The position numbers and the translations under genes are program-made. Below the pieces are notes generated by a model. It ran no database searches. It saw only the letters and a program-made list of their open reading frames with translations, and was not told the origin of the DNA. Shown here one piece after another: positions 6,205 through 7,477 of a DNA stretch of 7,477 nucleotides. This DNA comes from AC-69 sp036519575 (lineage in GTDB: Bacteria; Actinomycetota; UBA4738; HRBIN12), in contig DATDKZ010000045.1 in the NCBI GenBank assembly GCA_036519575.1, forward strand, positions 1 to 7,477, given 5' to 3'. Each line of letters opens with the position of its first letter. Position 1 is the first letter of the stretch.

Positions 6205-7365
6205 CTACTGAAGGGAGCGGAGCTCCTCGAAGCAGCGGTCGATATCGGCCTCGGTGTTGAAGAAGTGGGGGGAGATCCTGAGCCCGTCGCCCCGGTAGTC
6301 GGTGCACACGTTCCGCTCCAGAAGGGCGTGGCAGATCTTGCCGGCCTCGGCCCCCACCCCCACGTTCACCACGCCGCCCCGCTCGCCTCGCTCGCGCGGC
6401 GTCCGCACGGCAAGGCCCGCCTCGTCCGCCCGGGCGATCACGTGATCGGTGAGCTCCCCCTGCCGCTCACGGATCCGGTCGACGCCCACCTCCGAGATGA
6501 TCTCGAGTCCGCCCAGGGCCACGGGGAAGACCGGCGCGGGTGGCGTCCCGTGCTCCAGTCGCCGCGCGGTGGGATGCAGTTCCAGGTGCTGGGTGTCGAA
6601 GGAGAACGGCTCACGGGTGGCGAACCATCCCGTGACCGCGGGCTCCAACTCGGGAAGGAGGTCGGGCCGCGCGTACAGGAAGGCCAGGCCCGGCCCCCCG
6701 CACAGCCACTTCAGGACGCCGGCGGTGTAGAGGTCACAGCCCAGGTCGTGGAGGTCGAGGGGGACGATCCCGGCCCCGTGGTAGTCGTCCACGATCGACC
6801 ACGCTCCGGCCTCTCGTGCCATCCGGCAGATCTCCTTCGCGTCGACGAGCGCGCTCGAGCGGTACAGCACGCGGTTCACCATGACCACCGCCGTGTCCTG
6901 ATCGATGGCCCGTTCGTACTCCTGCAGCGGGATCGTCAGGCCGTCGGATGACTTCAGGAACACGATCTCGGCCCCAGTCGATCGCTGCGCCAGCCAGACG
7001 TGCCCATCGGTGGGAAAGTCCAGCTCCGACAGGATCACCTTGCGGCGCTTGGAGAAGTCCACACACGACGCGATCGTCGAGAGCGCGATCGAGATGTTCG
7101 TGGTGATGGCCAGCTCGTCGGGATGGCACCCGCCGAGCGCTGCGAAGCGCTGCTTCAGCGCGCGCATGGTGGGGAAGATGTCCTCGAACCACACCTGATC
7201 CGGCGCGCCTTTGGTGGCCCACGCGTCGATGTACGCCTCAAGGTAGCCGCGAGACCGCCGCGAGACCGGACCGAGCGATGCGCTGATCAGGTACGCCTTC
7301 CGTTTCAGGACCGGGAACTCCTCACGCCAAGAGGAAGGGTCCACGCCCTGAGATCGCCCATTCAC
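6205..7365 (-). CDS. Kynureninase-like PLP-dependent enzyme (aminotransferase class V fold)
   Basis: This is a fold-type I pyridoxal-phosphate enzyme of the class V group (kynureninases, cysteine desulfurases, isopenicillin-N epimerase-like proteins). It has 386 residues from GTG 7365. It starts like kynureninases with KAYLISASLGPVS near residue 23. TTN at 88-90 probably contributes to cofactor phosphate binding. Asp193 in DDYHGAGIVPLDLHDLG should contact the PLP ring nitrogen, and His196 follows it. Lys219 in GVLKWLCGGPG is the Schiff-base lysine. GWF at 247-249 and EHGTPP at 271-276 also match the family. The tail has RISPHFFNTEADID with Arg363 as a candidate carboxylate-binding residue. 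The sequence is nearest in style to kynureninase, but no tryptophan-pathway partner is visible, so true kynureninase activity is not claimed. An in-frame CTG at 7380 has a better ribosome binding site and may be the real start. The stop lies three bases from that of the amidohydrolase. Confidence 0.88.
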   Translation of the reverse strand: MNGRSQGVDPSSWREEFPVLKRKAYLISASLGPVSRRSRGYLEAYIDAWATKGAPDQVWFEDIFPTMRALKQRFAALGGCHPDELAITTNISIALSTIASCVDFSKRRKVILSELDFPTDGHVWLAQRSTGAEIVFLKSSDGLTIPLQEYERAIDQDTAVVMVNRVLYRSSALVDAKEICRMAREAGAWSIVDDYHGAGIVPLDLHDLGCDLYTAGVLKWLCGGPGLAFLYARPDLLPELEPAVTGWFATREPFSFDTQHLELHPTARRLEHGTPPAPVFPVALGGLEIISEVGVDRIRERQGELTDHVIARADEAGLAVRTPRERGERGGVVNVGVGAEAGKICHALLERNVCTDYRGDGLRISPHFFNTEADIDRCFEELRSLQ

Positions 7366-7376
7366 ATCGGGGTCCG

Positions 7377-7477
7377 TCAGGTGTCTCCTTCGGCTCCGTC
7401 GTCGCGCCCCTCGTGCTTCTCCAGATATGCGATGTACAGCGGGCGGAGGGCGTCGGCAAGGGTGCCGCGGTCGGCGT
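7377..7477 (-). CDS. Unrecognised gene, last 32 codons plus stop (5' end outside window)
   Basis: On the minus strand a frame is open from the right window edge to a TGA at 7379-7377. It reads ADRGTLADALRPLYIAYL, then a charged tail KHEGRDDGAEGDT. It looks like a real protein end: an amphipathic helix followed by an acidic, Gly-rich tail, GC-rich at third positions, with a ribosome binding site for the next gene embedded in its last codons. The other two minus-strand frames here give Arg/Pro-rich or Thr-rich nonsense-like peptides. I cannot assign a family from so short a piece. It is probably co-transcribed with the PLP enzyme, which starts either overlapping its stop (CTG 7380) or 11 bases after it (GTG 7365). 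Confidence 0.6.
   Translation of the reverse strand, partial: ADRGTLADALRPLYIAYLEKHEGRDDGAEGDT
7385..7390 (-). promoter_or_regulatory. Ribosome binding site pointing to a CTG start of the PLP enzyme
   Basis: On the minus strand AAGGAG (7390-7385) is followed by ACAC and then CTGA, where CTG is 7380-7378 and TGA (7379-7377) ends the upstream gene. The CTG is in frame with the PLP enzyme and would add five residues (starting MTDPD). The GTG at 7365 is 19 bases from AAGGAG, too far for normal use, and has no other good site. Confidence 0.5.

Noticed and set aside
6265..6951. Plus-strand open frame of 228 codons opposite the PLP enzyme
   Set aside because: It has no family features and is the antisense of a clearly coding frame with all PLP motifs.

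Overview
The window is very GC-rich, with strongly GC3-biased codons, GTG starts, 4-base stop/start overlaps and what looks like a leaderless promoter. Together with the type of polar amino-acid binding protein present, this suggests a member of the Actinomycetota, possibly an uncultivated soil lineage. The phylum is an inference; no marker in the window fixes genus or family. Coding sequence covers nearly the whole window and there is no gene-free stretch longer than about 45 bases. I see no tRNA, rRNA, CRISPR array, insertion sequence, attachment site or origin.

Layout. (1) Bases 1-503, plus strand: the C-terminal part of an ABC-2 type exporter permease, cut by the left edge. (2) Bases 515-3106, plus strand: a complete polar amino-acid ABC importer of lipoprotein binding protein, permease and ATPase, tightly packed. 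The ATPase start overlaps the permease stop as GTGA. (3) Bases 3121-6201, plus strand: uvrB, the DNA-damage recognition helicase of nucleotide excision repair, followed at once by a metal-dependent amidohydrolase. A promoter-like element, TGTCGGCG-N8-TACAAT, ends six bases before the uvrB GTG. It closely matches the PafBC (RecA-NDp) DNA-damage promoter of Actinobacteria and predicts a leaderless uvrB mRNA. (4) Bases 6205-7477, minus strand: a kynureninase-like fold-type I PLP enzyme, preceded by the last 33 codons of an unrecognised gene cut by the right edge. The two gene blocks converge with only three bases between stop codons.

How the genes work together. The binding protein, permease and ATPase form one importer, probably for polar or charged amino acids. 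uvrB and the amidohydrolase look like one transcription unit because of a CTGA stop/start overlap, so the amidohydrolase may be carried along in the damage response. The PLP enzyme and its upstream neighbour look like another unit.

No unmistakably new system is visible. The most interesting signals are the damage-type leaderless promoter of uvrB and two gene junctions where CTG, overlapping the upstream stop as CTGA, appears to be the start codon.
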